From Alphaproteobacteria bacterium (lineage in GTDB: Bacteria > Pseudomonadota > Alphaproteobacteria > Micropepsales > Micropepsaceae): a stretch of DNA of 64,000 nt. Positions 48,130 to 55,617 of this stretch are shown piece by piece. The notes beneath the pieces are model-generated. The model saw only the letters and a program-made list of their open reading frames with translations, searched no databases and was not told the DNA's origin. Every line of letters begins with the position of its first letter. Position 1 is the first letter of the stretch. The translations under genes were made by a program, and so were the position numbers. The stretch is taken from the NCBI GenBank assembly GCA_023259375.1, contig JAHFQC010000009.1:31357-95356 (forward strand), given 5' to 3'.

Positions 48130-48269
48130 GCCGCTTCCTGCGTGATACGGGCGGCGCGACGGCCATCGAATACGCCATGGTGGCGGCCTGCATCGCTGCA
48201 GTGGTCGTGGCGGTTGTCTCCAACATCGGTCAAGGCGTGCTGGAATTGTACAAACAGGTCCACTTCTGA
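48078..48269 (+). pseudogene. Flp/Fap type IVb pilin, 5' end missing
   Basis: In frame 3 directly after the mutT stop the sequence reads RFLRDTGGATAIEYAMVAA, then CIAAVVVAVVSNIGQGVLEL and YKQVHF, stop 48267-48269. This is the Flp pilin core (GATAIEYAM, prepilin peptidase site and hydrophobic helix). The frame is open back only to 48078 and contains no ATG, GTG or TTG before ATG 48168 inside the helix. The normal first 5-8 codons and the ribosome site are absent. The ORF track misses it. It is either truncated by the same event that damaged mutT or uses an unrecognised start. Confidence 0.7.
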
Positions 48270-48337
48270 CCGCCCAAGGTTCCCGTCAGGCAGAAAATCC
48301 CTTGCGCTGCCGCCCGCCGCCGTTAAGTTCGCTGGCC

Positions 48338-49408
48338 ATGAGCACGCGCATCACAACCGTCTATCGCGTCAAGGCGGAAGCCTCGACTATCGAAGCCCGC
48401 GCCCGCGGAATTTCCGTGGAGCAGAGTGTGGAAATGCCGCTGGAGCCGATCGACGATCCGTTCGTGAAGGACGAGATCATCGGCCGGGTCGAGTCGATCA
48501 AGGACCTGGGGCAGGGCGAATACGAAGTCCGCTGCGCTCTGGCGTCGATCACCACCGGCTATGATGGCGGCCAGCTCATCAACATGATCCTCGGCAACTC
48601 CTCGCTGCAGGACGGCGTCTCGCTGATCGATGCGGAGTTTCCCGCCGATATCGTCGAAGCCTTCGGTGGCCCGAATATCGGCATCGAGGGTGTCAGGGCG
48701 CGCGTGAATGCCAAAGGTGCACTGTCCGCGACCGCCCTTAAGCCGCAAGGCACGCCCCCGGCGACGCTGGCGCGGCTGGCCTACGACATCGCTCTCGGCG
48801 GCATCGATTACATCAAGGACGACCACGGCATCGCCGACCAGACCTATTGCCCGTTCGAGGCACGGGTGCCGATGATTGCCGAAGCCGTCCAGAAGGCCAG
48901 CCAGAAGACCGGCGTGCCGACCCAGTATCTGCCCAGCCTCAACGGCAATCTCGACAAGATGCGCAAACAGCTCGCGCTGGCCCGGTCGGTCGGGATCGAA
49001 GGCGTGCTGATTGCGCCGATGCTGTGCGGCTTTGCGACCTTCCAGACCCTGAAGAAGGAGAACCCCGATTTCCTGTTCATGACCCATCCTTCGATGGCGG
49101 GCGGGCCAATGGCGGCGGAGTTCTTCTTCGGCAAGCTGATGCGTCTGTTGGGCTCAGACGCCTCGGTGTTCTGCAATTACGGCGGACGGTTCGGCTAGAT
49201 TTCGAACTGGTGCCTGCAAGACGAGCCCGGCCTGAAGCCGTGCGTGCCGGTGCCTGCCGGCGGCATGGAGCTGAAGCGGGTGCCCGAACTGCTCGACTTC
49301 TTCGGTCGCGATGTGATGCTGCTGATCGGCGGCAGCCTCTTGGCGGCCAAGGAGAACATCACCAAGGAGACGGAAGCCTTCTGCAACGCGGTGCGGAACC
49401 ACAAATGA
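48338..49408 (+). pseudogene. RuBisCO-like protein (form IV) with an in-frame TAG
   Basis: The start MSTRITTVYRVKAEASTIEA is 12 codons inside the listed ORF. Family segments are TALKPQG (active-site Lys of loop 1), GGIDYIKDDHGIAD (Lys of the carbamate site and Asp kept, Glu replaced by His, so not a true RuBisCO) and FMTHPSMAGGPMAAEFF. At 49196 NYGGRFG is followed by TAG. The same frame then continues ISNWCLQDEPGLKPCVPVPA, ELLDFFGRDVMLLIGGSLLA to TGA 49406-49408, which overlaps the next ATG by 4 nt. The linker after GGRFG is about 7-8 residues shorter than I expect for the family, so an in-frame deletion may have created the TAG. Likely role before damage: methylthioribulose-phosphate isomerase-type reaction. 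Confidence 0.82.
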
Positions 49409-49851
49409 CCGGACCCGTTCGCCATTTTTCGGATTACCGTTGGGAAGACACCGGCCTGCTTGCATACAAGGAAGAGGGCTCGGCACCGTTCAAATCAATC
49501 TCGCGCCAGACGCTGTTCCGCCATCCCGAACTGAAGGGTGAGCTGCGCTATTTCGAAATGGCGGCCGGCGGCTATTCCACGCTGGAACGCCACCAGCACG
49601 TCCACGCCGTCCTGATCCTGCGCGGCAAGGGCCAGTGCATGCTCGGCAACGAAGTGTTCGATATCAGCCAGAACGATCTCGTCACCATCGAGCCGATGAC
49701 CTGGCACCAGTTCCGCGCCAATGCCGGCGAGCCGATGGGCTTTCTCTGCATGGTCAACGTCGACCGCGACAAGCCGCAACTGCCGACCCATGCCGAACGT
49801 GGCGAACTCGCCAAAAACGCTGCAGTGAAGGCATTTTTCGAAAGCAAATAG
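49405..49851 (+). CDS. Cupin-domain protein, candidate methylthioxylulose-phosphate sulfurylase
   Basis: 148 aa from MTGPVRHFSDYRWEDTGLLA. The metal-binding cupin motifs are HQHVHAVLILRGKG (HxxxH type with the following Glu-less spacing) and TIEPMTWHQFRA (second-motif His). It is coupled to the RuBisCO-like gene by an ATGA overlap. In Rhodospirillum rubrum a RuBisCO-like isomerase and a cupin act in succession to turn methylthioribulose 1-phosphate into deoxyxylulose 5-phosphate plus methanethiol; the pair here suggests the same route. The specific activity is inference. Confidence 0.75.
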   Translation: MTGPVRHFSDYRWEDTGLLAYKEEGSAPFKSISRQTLFRHPELKGELRYFEMAAGGYSTLERHQHVHAVLILRGKGQCMLGNEVFDISQNDLVTIEPMTWHQFRANAGEPMGFLCMVNVDRDKPQLPTHAERGELAKNAAVKAFFESK

Positions 49852-49913
49852 CGCGTGCGTCGCAACCTGGGCTGGTGCATATTTCTTTGTGTGAGCACCA
49901 CTTGGGGGGACAC

Positions 49914-50183
49914 ATGGTACCGCTTCGTTCGTATGACGGCGCCGAGACGCGCGAAGAATTTTCCAGTCTCGCCTTGGTCGCCTCGGCGGTTTCGATCCTT
50001 GGCGGGATCGGCGCCGTGCTCGGCGTTCTGCTTCTTGGTGCGGCGTTGTCCGGGGTTGGTTCGCTCGATCACGCAGTCTTCAATGTGATCGAGGAGATCT
50101 TCTGGAGTCTTGGCTTTATGCTCGGCGGCGGCTGCACGCGTGTCTTGATCGCCATCGAGCGCAATACGCGCAAACTCCGCTAA
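49914..50183 (+). CDS. Small two-span membrane protein
   Basis: 89 aa from MVPLRSYDGAETREEFSSLA; TTGGGGGGA precedes the ATG and the listed ORF starts far upstream in the cupin. Two hydrophobic segments (SAVSILGGIGAVLGVLLLGA and VIEEIFWSLGFMLGGG) and a basic tail. Family not recognised. Confidence 0.7.
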   Translation: MVPLRSYDGAETREEFSSLALVASAVSILGGIGAVLGVLLLGAALSGVGSLDHAVFNVIEEIFWSLGFMLGGGCTRVLIAIERNTRKLR

Positions 50184-50313
50184 AGCAGGTCTTCCTCAAG
50201 TTGGCGGCCTATGGGAAGGCGTTTCCCGACCAAAAGTTGTGCGTTACGCTAAATTCACCCCACGGTTGGATTGAGGAGAGGAATTCTAGTTAGCTTCACT
50301 CCGACTGGTTGGG

Positions 50314-50943
50314 GTGAAGCAACGCTTGAGGTTCCATCCGCTCCTCGGCGCCGACTTCGACTCGCCGCTGTGGCGGCGGGTGGGGATCAGTCTGATCGTT
50401 CTGGCGCTGCATGCCGCGGTGTTCTTTGGTTTGTTGGTGATGCGTATCGTCGATCTGGATATGCCGTCGCCACGGCGGGAACCGGCAATGACTTACATCA
50501 CCTTGCCGCCGATGCCTCCACCAAAACCGGCACGCATCAAAGGCGGAAACAAGGGGAAAGGCGGCAGTATCCCTTACTTCAATCCCTACACCTTCGGGCA
50601 CGCCGGACCGAATGCCATTACCGTCATGCGGATCAGGCCTTTTGTTTGGGACGGAACAAAGGGATGTCCTACTCCGCTGCGGCCCGGCTCACCCGAATGG
50701 AAAGAGCGATGCCTTCCCAATCCCTCGGTCGTGAAAACCGATGATGGTACGGAAGACTTCTCGCTGGTGCCGCGCGATTCCCCCGCCTTTAAGCAATGGG
50801 AAGCCGAGATCAAGAAGCGCAACAGCCCGGTCGAACTGCCTTGCGGCTATATGCGGAAAGACCCGCCGATGTTGGGGCCGCACGAAAACTCGTCCGCCAT
50901 GGTCGATCTCGGCTGTGCCGCGCACAAATGGTTCGGCCGCTAA
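50314..50943 (+). CDS. Hypothetical protein with N-terminal membrane anchor
   Basis: 209 aa from a GTG start; the ribosome site is weak. One hydrophobic span (VGISLIVLALHAAVFFGLLV, about 23-45) follows a basic cytoplasmic segment, then a proline-rich stretch (LPPMPPPKPARIKGG). That layout is TonB-like, but the C-terminal domain is Cys-containing (KGCPTPLRPG, ERCLPNP, LPCGYM, LGCAAHKW) and not a TonB domain. Function unknown. It overlaps the convergent methyltransferase gene by 4 nt. Confidence 0.7.
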   Translation: MKQRLRFHPLLGADFDSPLWRRVGISLIVLALHAAVFFGLLVMRIVDLDMPSPRREPAMTYITLPPMPPPKPARIKGGNKGKGGSIPYFNPYTFGHAGPNAITVMRIRPFVWDGTKGCPTPLRPGSPEWKERCLPNPSVVKTDDGTEDFSLVPRDSPAFKQWEAEIKKRNSPVELPCGYMRKDPPMLGPHENSSAMVDLGCAAHKWFGR

Positions 50944-51764
50944 AGCTTCTGCTCTTTCACCCCCAACGCATCCGCGAGCCGCATCTTGGCGCTGCCGGGC
51001 CGCAGCGGTTTCGGCTGGCTTTCGTGCGGTGCCCAGCCGGTGAGATAGATGATATCGAACGTCGCGCGCAGGCGGCCGTCGGGATCGGCGTGCTGCTCCT
51101 GATAATGCGCCAGCGTTGCTGCCAGCGTATCGCGCCGCAAACGCCCAAGCCGGCCGGTAAGGGCGTTGGTTTCGCCCATGGCCCGAAGATCGCGGACCAG
51201 TCCGAAGAAGTCGCGATAGCGCACCGTGGTACGTTCGAGATCGGCGATCGGCATGGCGAATCCGGCCCGCTGCAGCAGGCTGCCGAGATCGTGCACGTCG
51301 GCCATTGGCGCCACGCGCGGAGAGATGCCGCCTGTCGTGGCCGCTTCGCCCGCCGCGAGGCTGTCGCGCAATTCGTGCAAGGTTGCTCCGCCCAATACCG
51401 CGCCCATGAACAACCCGTCCGGCTTCAGCGCGCGCCGGATCTGGACCAGCGCGCCCGGCAGGTCGTTCAGCGCATGCAGTTCAAGAAGGCTCACGGCGAG
51501 GTCGTAGCCGCGCGAACACGTCAATTGCTCATTGATGTCGAAAGTTGCTACCTGCCATGCCGTATCGGCACATTGAAGATTGGCGGCAGCGTGCTCATCT
51601 AAGGATAGCGCGGTTCGGAAGTGGCGATTGACCGGGGCGAGGCGCTCTGCGACCCCCTCCAGTGCTTCAGCCACCAGGAACCGGTCGCCTCCGAGCCGCG
51701 CCGCTCTCTCTTTATGCAAAGCCCTCAACTTGGGGTCGAAAATTCGCGGCAATCCGTCGGTCAT
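50940..51764 (-). CDS. SAM-dependent methyltransferase, BioC/NDUFAF5-like
   Basis: 274 aa. The class I methyltransferase fold is weakly preserved: instead of a clear GxGxG motif I see CADTAWQVATFDINEQLT, then YDLAVSLLELHALNDLPGAL (motif IV region) and IRRALKPDGLFMGAVLGG (post-motif). The alphaproteobacterial homologues sit next to comF, as here (divergent, 17 bp apart). NDUFAF5-type hydroxylase/methyltransferase relatives act in complex I assembly; that link is suggestive only. Confidence 0.82.
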   Translation of the reverse strand: MTDGLPRIFDPKLRALHKERAARLGGDRFLVAEALEGVAERLAPVNRHFRTALSLDEHAAANLQCADTAWQVATFDINEQLTCSRGYDLAVSLLELHALNDLPGALVQIRRALKPDGLFMGAVLGGATLHELRDSLAAGEAATTGGISPRVAPMADVHDLGSLLQRAGFAMPIADLERTTVRYRDFFGLVRDLRAMGETNALTGRLGRLRRDTLAATLAHYQEQHADPDGRLRATFDIIYLTGWAPHESQPKPLRPGSAKMRLADALGVKEQKL

Positions 51765-51781
51765 TTTGCTAAACTAGCAGA

Positions 51782-52540
51782 ATGGAACGGGGGGTACAGA
51801 CCGGAGAGTCCAGTCTGCAGCGGATATGGCGCGGGCTCGTCGATCTCGCCTATCCGCCGCTATGCGTTCTCTGCCGCGAGCCTGTCGCCGATCCCGACAG
51901 CCTCTGTCCGGCGTGCTGGAGCGAACTCCAATTCATCGACGGTCCTGTCTGTGTCCGCTGCGGCCTGCCATTCGAGATCGATGCCGGACCGGGCACCGAA
52001 TGCGGCGCCTGCATCGCCGATCCGCCTAAGTTCGACAAAGCCCGGGCCATCCTTCGCTACGATGACGCCAGCAAGAAGCCCGTATTGGCCTTGAAACACG
52101 CCGACCGTCTCGATCTCGTTCCCGCCTTCGCCAAGTGGCTCGACCGCGCCGGGCGCGAGCTGCTGTCCGAAGCCGACATGATTGTTCCGGTGCCGCTGCA
52201 CCGCATGCGGCTGTGGAAGCGCCGTTACAACCAGTCGGCCGAGCTGGCGCGCGCCCTCAGCCGCCGTTCGGGTCTGCCGCTGGAGCCGCTGGTGCTGGAG
52301 CGGGTGAAGCCGACGCCCAGCCAGGGAACCATGCCGTCGGCCGAGGCGCGGCGGAAGAATGTCGCTGGCGCCTTCCTGGTGCCGAAGCCGATGCGCCCGG
52401 TCGTGAAAGGCCGGCGGGTGCTCCTGATCGACGACGTTCTGACTACGGGGGCCACCGCGAGCGCCTCGGCGCGGGCGCTGAAACGGGCCGGCGCAACGTC
52501 CGTATTCGTCCTGGCGCTGGCACGCGTTGTCCGGGCGTAG
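51782..52540 (+). CDS. comF: ComF family phosphoribosyltransferase-like protein
   Basis: 252 aa. An N-terminal four-Cys zinc finger (CVLCREPVADPDSLCPAC and CVRCGLPF) and a C-terminal PRTase domain with LIDDVLTTGATASASA. The conserved RYNQSAELARAL and PSQGTMPSAEARRKNV are typical of ComF. It is associated with DNA uptake in competent bacteria; many non-competent alphaproteobacteria keep it. Confidence 0.93.
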   Translation: MERGVQTGESSLQRIWRGLVDLAYPPLCVLCREPVADPDSLCPACWSELQFIDGPVCVRCGLPFEIDAGPGTECGACIADPPKFDKARAILRYDDASKKPVLALKHADRLDLVPAFAKWLDRAGRELLSEADMIVPVPLHRMRLWKRRYNQSAELARALSRRSGLPLEPLVLERVKPTPSQGTMPSAEARRKNVAGAFLVPKPMRPVVKGRRVLLIDDVLTTGATASASARALKRAGATSVFVLALARVVRA

Positions 52541-52563
52541 TTCCATCCTATATAATTGGGGCT

Positions 52564-52815
52564 ATGGCCAAGGTTCGAATCTACACCACCCCGATCTGCC
52601 CTTACTGCGCGCGCGCCAAAGCGCTGCTCAACCGCAAGGGCGTCGAATTCGAAGAGGTGGACGTCTACATGGACGCCGCCGCCCGTAAGGAAATGATGGA
52701 GAAAAGTGGCCGCCGCACGGTGCCGCAGATTTTCATTGGCGACCGTCACATCGGCGGCTGCGACGACCTCCACGCACTGGATGACGAAGGCGGTCTCGAT
52801 CCGCTGCTGCAATGA
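52564..52815 (+). CDS. grxC: Glutaredoxin 3
   Basis: 83 aa from MAKVRIYTTPICPYCARAKA; the listed ORF begins in comF. The dithiol active site CPYC, the cis-Pro TVPQIFIGDRHIGG and the GCDDL motif for glutathione binding are present. It reduces disulfides with glutathione. It overlaps the nitrilase gene by 4 nt. Confidence 0.97.
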   Translation: MAKVRIYTTPICPYCARAKALLNRKGVEFEEVDVYMDAAARKEMMEKSGRRTVPQIFIGDRHIGGCDDLHALDDEGGLDPLLQ

Positions 52816-53651
52816 TCCGCGCCGCCTGTGTCCAGCTTTGCGCCTCCGACGATGTCGCGGCGAACCTGCGTGATGCGTCCGCTCTGATCCGTGAAGCGCA
52901 CGGGCAGGGTGCCTCATTCATCGCTACGCCCGAGAACACCAATCTGATGGCGGCCGCCAAAGCCGCCAAGCTGGAGAAGACGTTTTCCGAACCCGATGAT
53001 CCATCGCTTCCGGCGTATCGCGCTCTGGCTGAAGAGTTGGGCATTTGGCTGCTGATCGGCTCTTTGGCGATCAAGGTCAGCGACAGCAAGACTGCCAACC
53101 GTTCGTTTCTGATTGCGCCGGACGGCGCCATCGCCGCGCGCTACGACAAGATCCATCTTTACGATGTCGATCTGGCGAACGGCGAGCGTTACCGCGAGTC
53201 CAACACCGTCGCCGGTGGCGATCGCGCCGTGACCGCCGATCTGCCGTTCGGGCGCATCGGTCTGACGGTGTGTTACGACCTGCGCTTCCCGCATCTCTAT
53301 CGGACTCTGGCGCATCAAGGCGCGTTTCTCCTGACTGTACCCGCCGCCTTCACCGAAATGACGGGCAAGGCGCACTGGCATGTGCTGCTACGCGCCCGCG
53401 CCATCGAAAATGGCGCCTTCGTCCTGGCCCCGGCGCAATGCGGCACCCACCCCAACGGGCGGCGCACCTATGGACACTCGCTGATTGTCTCGCCCTGGGG
53501 CGAGATTTTGGCCGAAGCGGAGGACGAACCGGGCATAATCCTGGCCGATATCGATCCCGCCCGGTCGGCGGCGGCGCGGGCGCAGATACCAAGTCTTTGC
53601 CATGATCGCGCCTTCGGGTTAGGTGATCGTGCGGACCTTGCGGAAGGCTAG
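52812..53651 (+). CDS. Carbon-nitrogen hydrolase (Nit1/omega-amidase-like)
   Basis: 279 aa. The catalytic triad is Glu in FIATPENTNL, Lys in RYDKIHLYDVD and Cys in TVCYDLRFPHLY, followed by THPNGRRTYGHSLIVSPWG. This matches Nit1-type enzymes that repair deaminated glutathione. The neighbour grxC supports a glutathione link. The start is fixed by the ATGA overlap with grxC. Confidence 0.93.
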   Translation: MIRAACVQLCASDDVAANLRDASALIREAHGQGASFIATPENTNLMAAAKAAKLEKTFSEPDDPSLPAYRALAEELGIWLLIGSLAIKVSDSKTANRSFLIAPDGAIAARYDKIHLYDVDLANGERYRESNTVAGGDRAVTADLPFGRIGLTVCYDLRFPHLYRTLAHQGAFLLTVPAAFTEMTGKAHWHVLLRARAIENGAFVLAPAQCGTHPNGRRTYGHSLIVSPWGEILAEAEDEPGIILADIDPARSAAARAQIPSLCHDRAFGLGDRADLAEG

Positions 53652-53687
53652 GTTTGGGCGGAAAATTCGCGGGAAAAGGGTTAGGGC

Positions 53688-53942
53688 GTGATCGTCTATA
53701 CGGTGAAATGCGCGAACGGCCACGAGTTCGAAGGCTGGTTCGGTTCAAGTTCGTCGTTCGAGCGTGAAGTTGCGGCAGGCGAGGTGCCATGTCCCACTTG
53801 CGGTTCGACCAAGATCGAAAAGGCCCCGATGGCACCAGCCGTAGCTGGTACCAGGGGCCCGAGCGTCCCCGCTGGATGTCCGATGTCGGGCGGTTCGGAA
53901 GCGCCGCCGTGCGCCGGCCATTGCGGGTGTTTCCCGGGGTAA
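53688..53942 (+). CDS. Short zinc-ribbon protein, truncated DUF1178 paralogue with Cys-rich tail
   Basis: 84 aa from GTG. Residues 1-53 (VKCANGHEFEGWFGSSSSFE, CPTCGSTKIEKAPMAPAVAG) closely match the start of the next gene's product. After that the sequence differs and ends GCPMSGGSEAPPCAGHCGCF, a compact Cys/His cluster. This could be a functional small metal-binding protein of the FmdB-like kind or a degraded duplicate. It is 4 nt upstream of its paralogue. Confidence 0.7.
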   Translation: MIVYTVKCANGHEFEGWFGSSSSFEREVAAGEVPCPTCGSTKIEKAPMAPAVAGTRGPSVPAGCPMSGGSEAPPCAGHCGCFPG

Positions 53943-53946
53943 GGCC

Positions 53947-54363
53947 ATGATTGCCTACAGCCTCAAATGCGCCAAAGGACACCAGTTCGACGGCTGGTTC
54001 GCATCGAGCGGCGCGTTCGACGACCAGTCGGCCGCCGGGCTGATCGTGTGCCCGGAATGCGCCTCCACCAAAATCGAGAAGGCGCCGATGGCGCCTGCTG
54101 TCGCGGGTACCAAGCGAACCACGCTGGCTGCCGAGGAGCGCAAGAAGGTTCGCCAGTTCGTGGCGGGCATGAAGAAGTACATCAAGGAGAACGCCGATTA
54201 CGTCGGCAAGTCGTTCCCTGAAGAAGCGCGCAAAATCCATTACGGTGAAGTCGAAGAGCACCACATCTACGGCGAAGCCAGTCTCGACGAAGCCGCAGAG
54301 CTGATCGAGGAAGGCGTTGAAATCGCCTCTCTGCCGCCGGATCTGGACGAGGAGACGAATTGA
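53947..54363 (+). CDS. DUF1178 family protein
   Basis: 138 aa. An N-terminal zinc ribbon (LKCAKGHQFDGWFASSGAFD, CPECASTKIEKAPM) and a helical C-terminal half (FVAGMKKYIKENADYVGKSF, EEHHIYGEASLDEAAELIEE) are the DUF1178 layout. It follows the grxC-nitrilase pair in many alphaproteobacteria. Function unknown. Its stop overlaps the next start. Confidence 0.92.
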   Translation: MIAYSLKCAKGHQFDGWFASSGAFDDQSAAGLIVCPECASTKIEKAPMAPAVAGTKRTTLAAEERKKVRQFVAGMKKYIKENADYVGKSFPEEARKIHYGEVEEHHIYGEASLDEAAELIEEGVEIASLPPDLDEETN

Positions 54364-54737
54364 TGCGGTATGGCGCCGTTGCTCTGCTTCTGCTGACGAC
54401 CGCCGCCAGTGCCGCCAGCGATCCTCTGACCGATCCCGATCTTGTCGCGCGCGCCAATTCCGTGATGAGCATGAAGGAAGCCCCCGTCGACCGTATGCTC
54501 GGTCTGCATAAAGGCACGCCGGTGATCGTCGATGTGCGTTGCGGCGACGTCTGTCCGCAATACACCGTGCGCATCATCCGCTACAGGATCGATCCCGGCC
54601 CCGCTTGCGTGAATCTCGGCGGCGATACCGCGACCATCGGCGTGCCAATGGGCCTCGTCACGCGCCCGCAATCCTTCTGCATCCCGCACGTTCTGTATGG
54701 GAAGCAGATGTACACGGATCAGCCGTATCGGAAGTGA
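54363..54737 (+). CDS. Small exported hypothetical protein
   Basis: 124 aa from the ATG at 54363 (TGATG overlap with the DUF1178 stop); the listed TTG is one codon earlier. Signal peptide MRYGAVALLLLTTAASAAS. The mature part has four Cys (VRCGDVCPQYT, PACVNLG, SFCIPHV), so probably disulfide-bonded. Family not recognised. Confidence 0.75.
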   Translation: MRYGAVALLLLTTAASAASDPLTDPDLVARANSVMSMKEAPVDRMLGLHKGTPVIVDVRCGDVCPQYTVRIIRYRIDPGPACVNLGGDTATIGVPMGLVTRPQSFCIPHVLYGKQMYTDQPYRK

Positions 54738-54765
54738 GCCGCGCCGCTCGCATCAAACAACTCTG

Positions 54766-55506
54766 TCAGCGTCCCGCCACCACCATGTAATTCACGTCGG
54801 TATCGCCCGACAGGCTCCACGACCATGAGATCGGATTGAAGCTCACGCCTTGCGTCTGCTTCACGCTCAGCCCCGCGTCTTTCAGCAGTCCGATCAGCCG
54901 GTCCGGTTCGACGAAGCGGTTCCAGTCGTGGGTGCCCGGCGGCAGCCAGCGCAGCACGTACTCGACGCCGATCTTGGCCAGTGCCAGCGACTTGAGGGTT
55001 TTATTCAAAGTCGCCACGAACATCAGTCCGCCCGGCTTCACCAGCCGCCCGCAGGCGTTGAGATACCCCGGCAGGTCGGCGACGTGCTCGACCACTTCCA
55101 TGTTGAGGACGACGTCGAACGCGAGCCCGGCCTCTGCCAGCGATTCGGCCGTCGTGACCCGGTAATCGATGCCAAGCCCGGACGCGGCCGCGTGGGTCAT
55201 GGCGGTCTTGACGTTCTTTTCCGAGGCGTCCGCCCCGGTCACCGCAAACCCCAGCCGGGTCATCGGTTCGGCCAGGAGGCCGCCGCCGCAGCCGATGTCG
55301 AGCAGCGTCAGGCCGTCGAACGGGCGCAATCCGGTCCGTCCGAAGTGCTTGGCCGCGGTTTCGCGGATGAATTGCAGCCGGACGGGGTTGAATTTGTGCA
55401 ACGGGGCGAATTTTCCCGCCGGATCCCACCATTCGGCGGCCATGGCAGAAAATTTCGCGACCTCAGCGGGGTCAATGGAGGCGGAAGATGGGGCTGTTTC
55501 GGTCAT
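54766..55506 (-). CDS. ubiG: Ubiquinone biosynthesis O-methyltransferase
   Basis: 246 aa. Family start [38 protein letters not shown]-binding [19 protein letters not shown] and [17 protein letters not shown] are diagnostic for UbiG/COQ3. It methylates both hydroxyl groups of the ubiquinone ring. Divergent from lysC, a common arrangement in the class. Confidence 0.96.
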   Translation of the reverse strand: MTETAPSSASIDPAEVAKFSAMAAEWWDPAGKFAPLHKFNPVRLQFIRETAAKHFGRTGLRPFDGLTLLDIGCGGGLLAEPMTRLGFAVTGADASEKNVKTAMTHAAASGLGIDYRVTTAESLAEAGLAFDVVLNMEVVEHVADLPGYLNACGRLVKPGGLMFVATLNKTLKSLALAKIGVEYVLRWLPPGTHDWNRFVEPDRLIGLLKDAGLSVKQTQGVSFNPISWSWSLSGDTDVNYMVVAGR

Positions 55507-55617
55507 GACGCCTTATATCGCACCTCCAGAGGCTTAGGGAGGGAACGGACGGGTTGAGCCGCCCGAAAACGGCGGTTATGTATGACGCAACAAACGCATC
55601 GTAACACGGGCAGGGCC

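Noticed and set aside
49196-49198. TAG as a pyrrolysine or recoded codon
   Set aside because: Nothing in the window supports recoding, and a small deletion creating TAG explains the shortened linker more simply.
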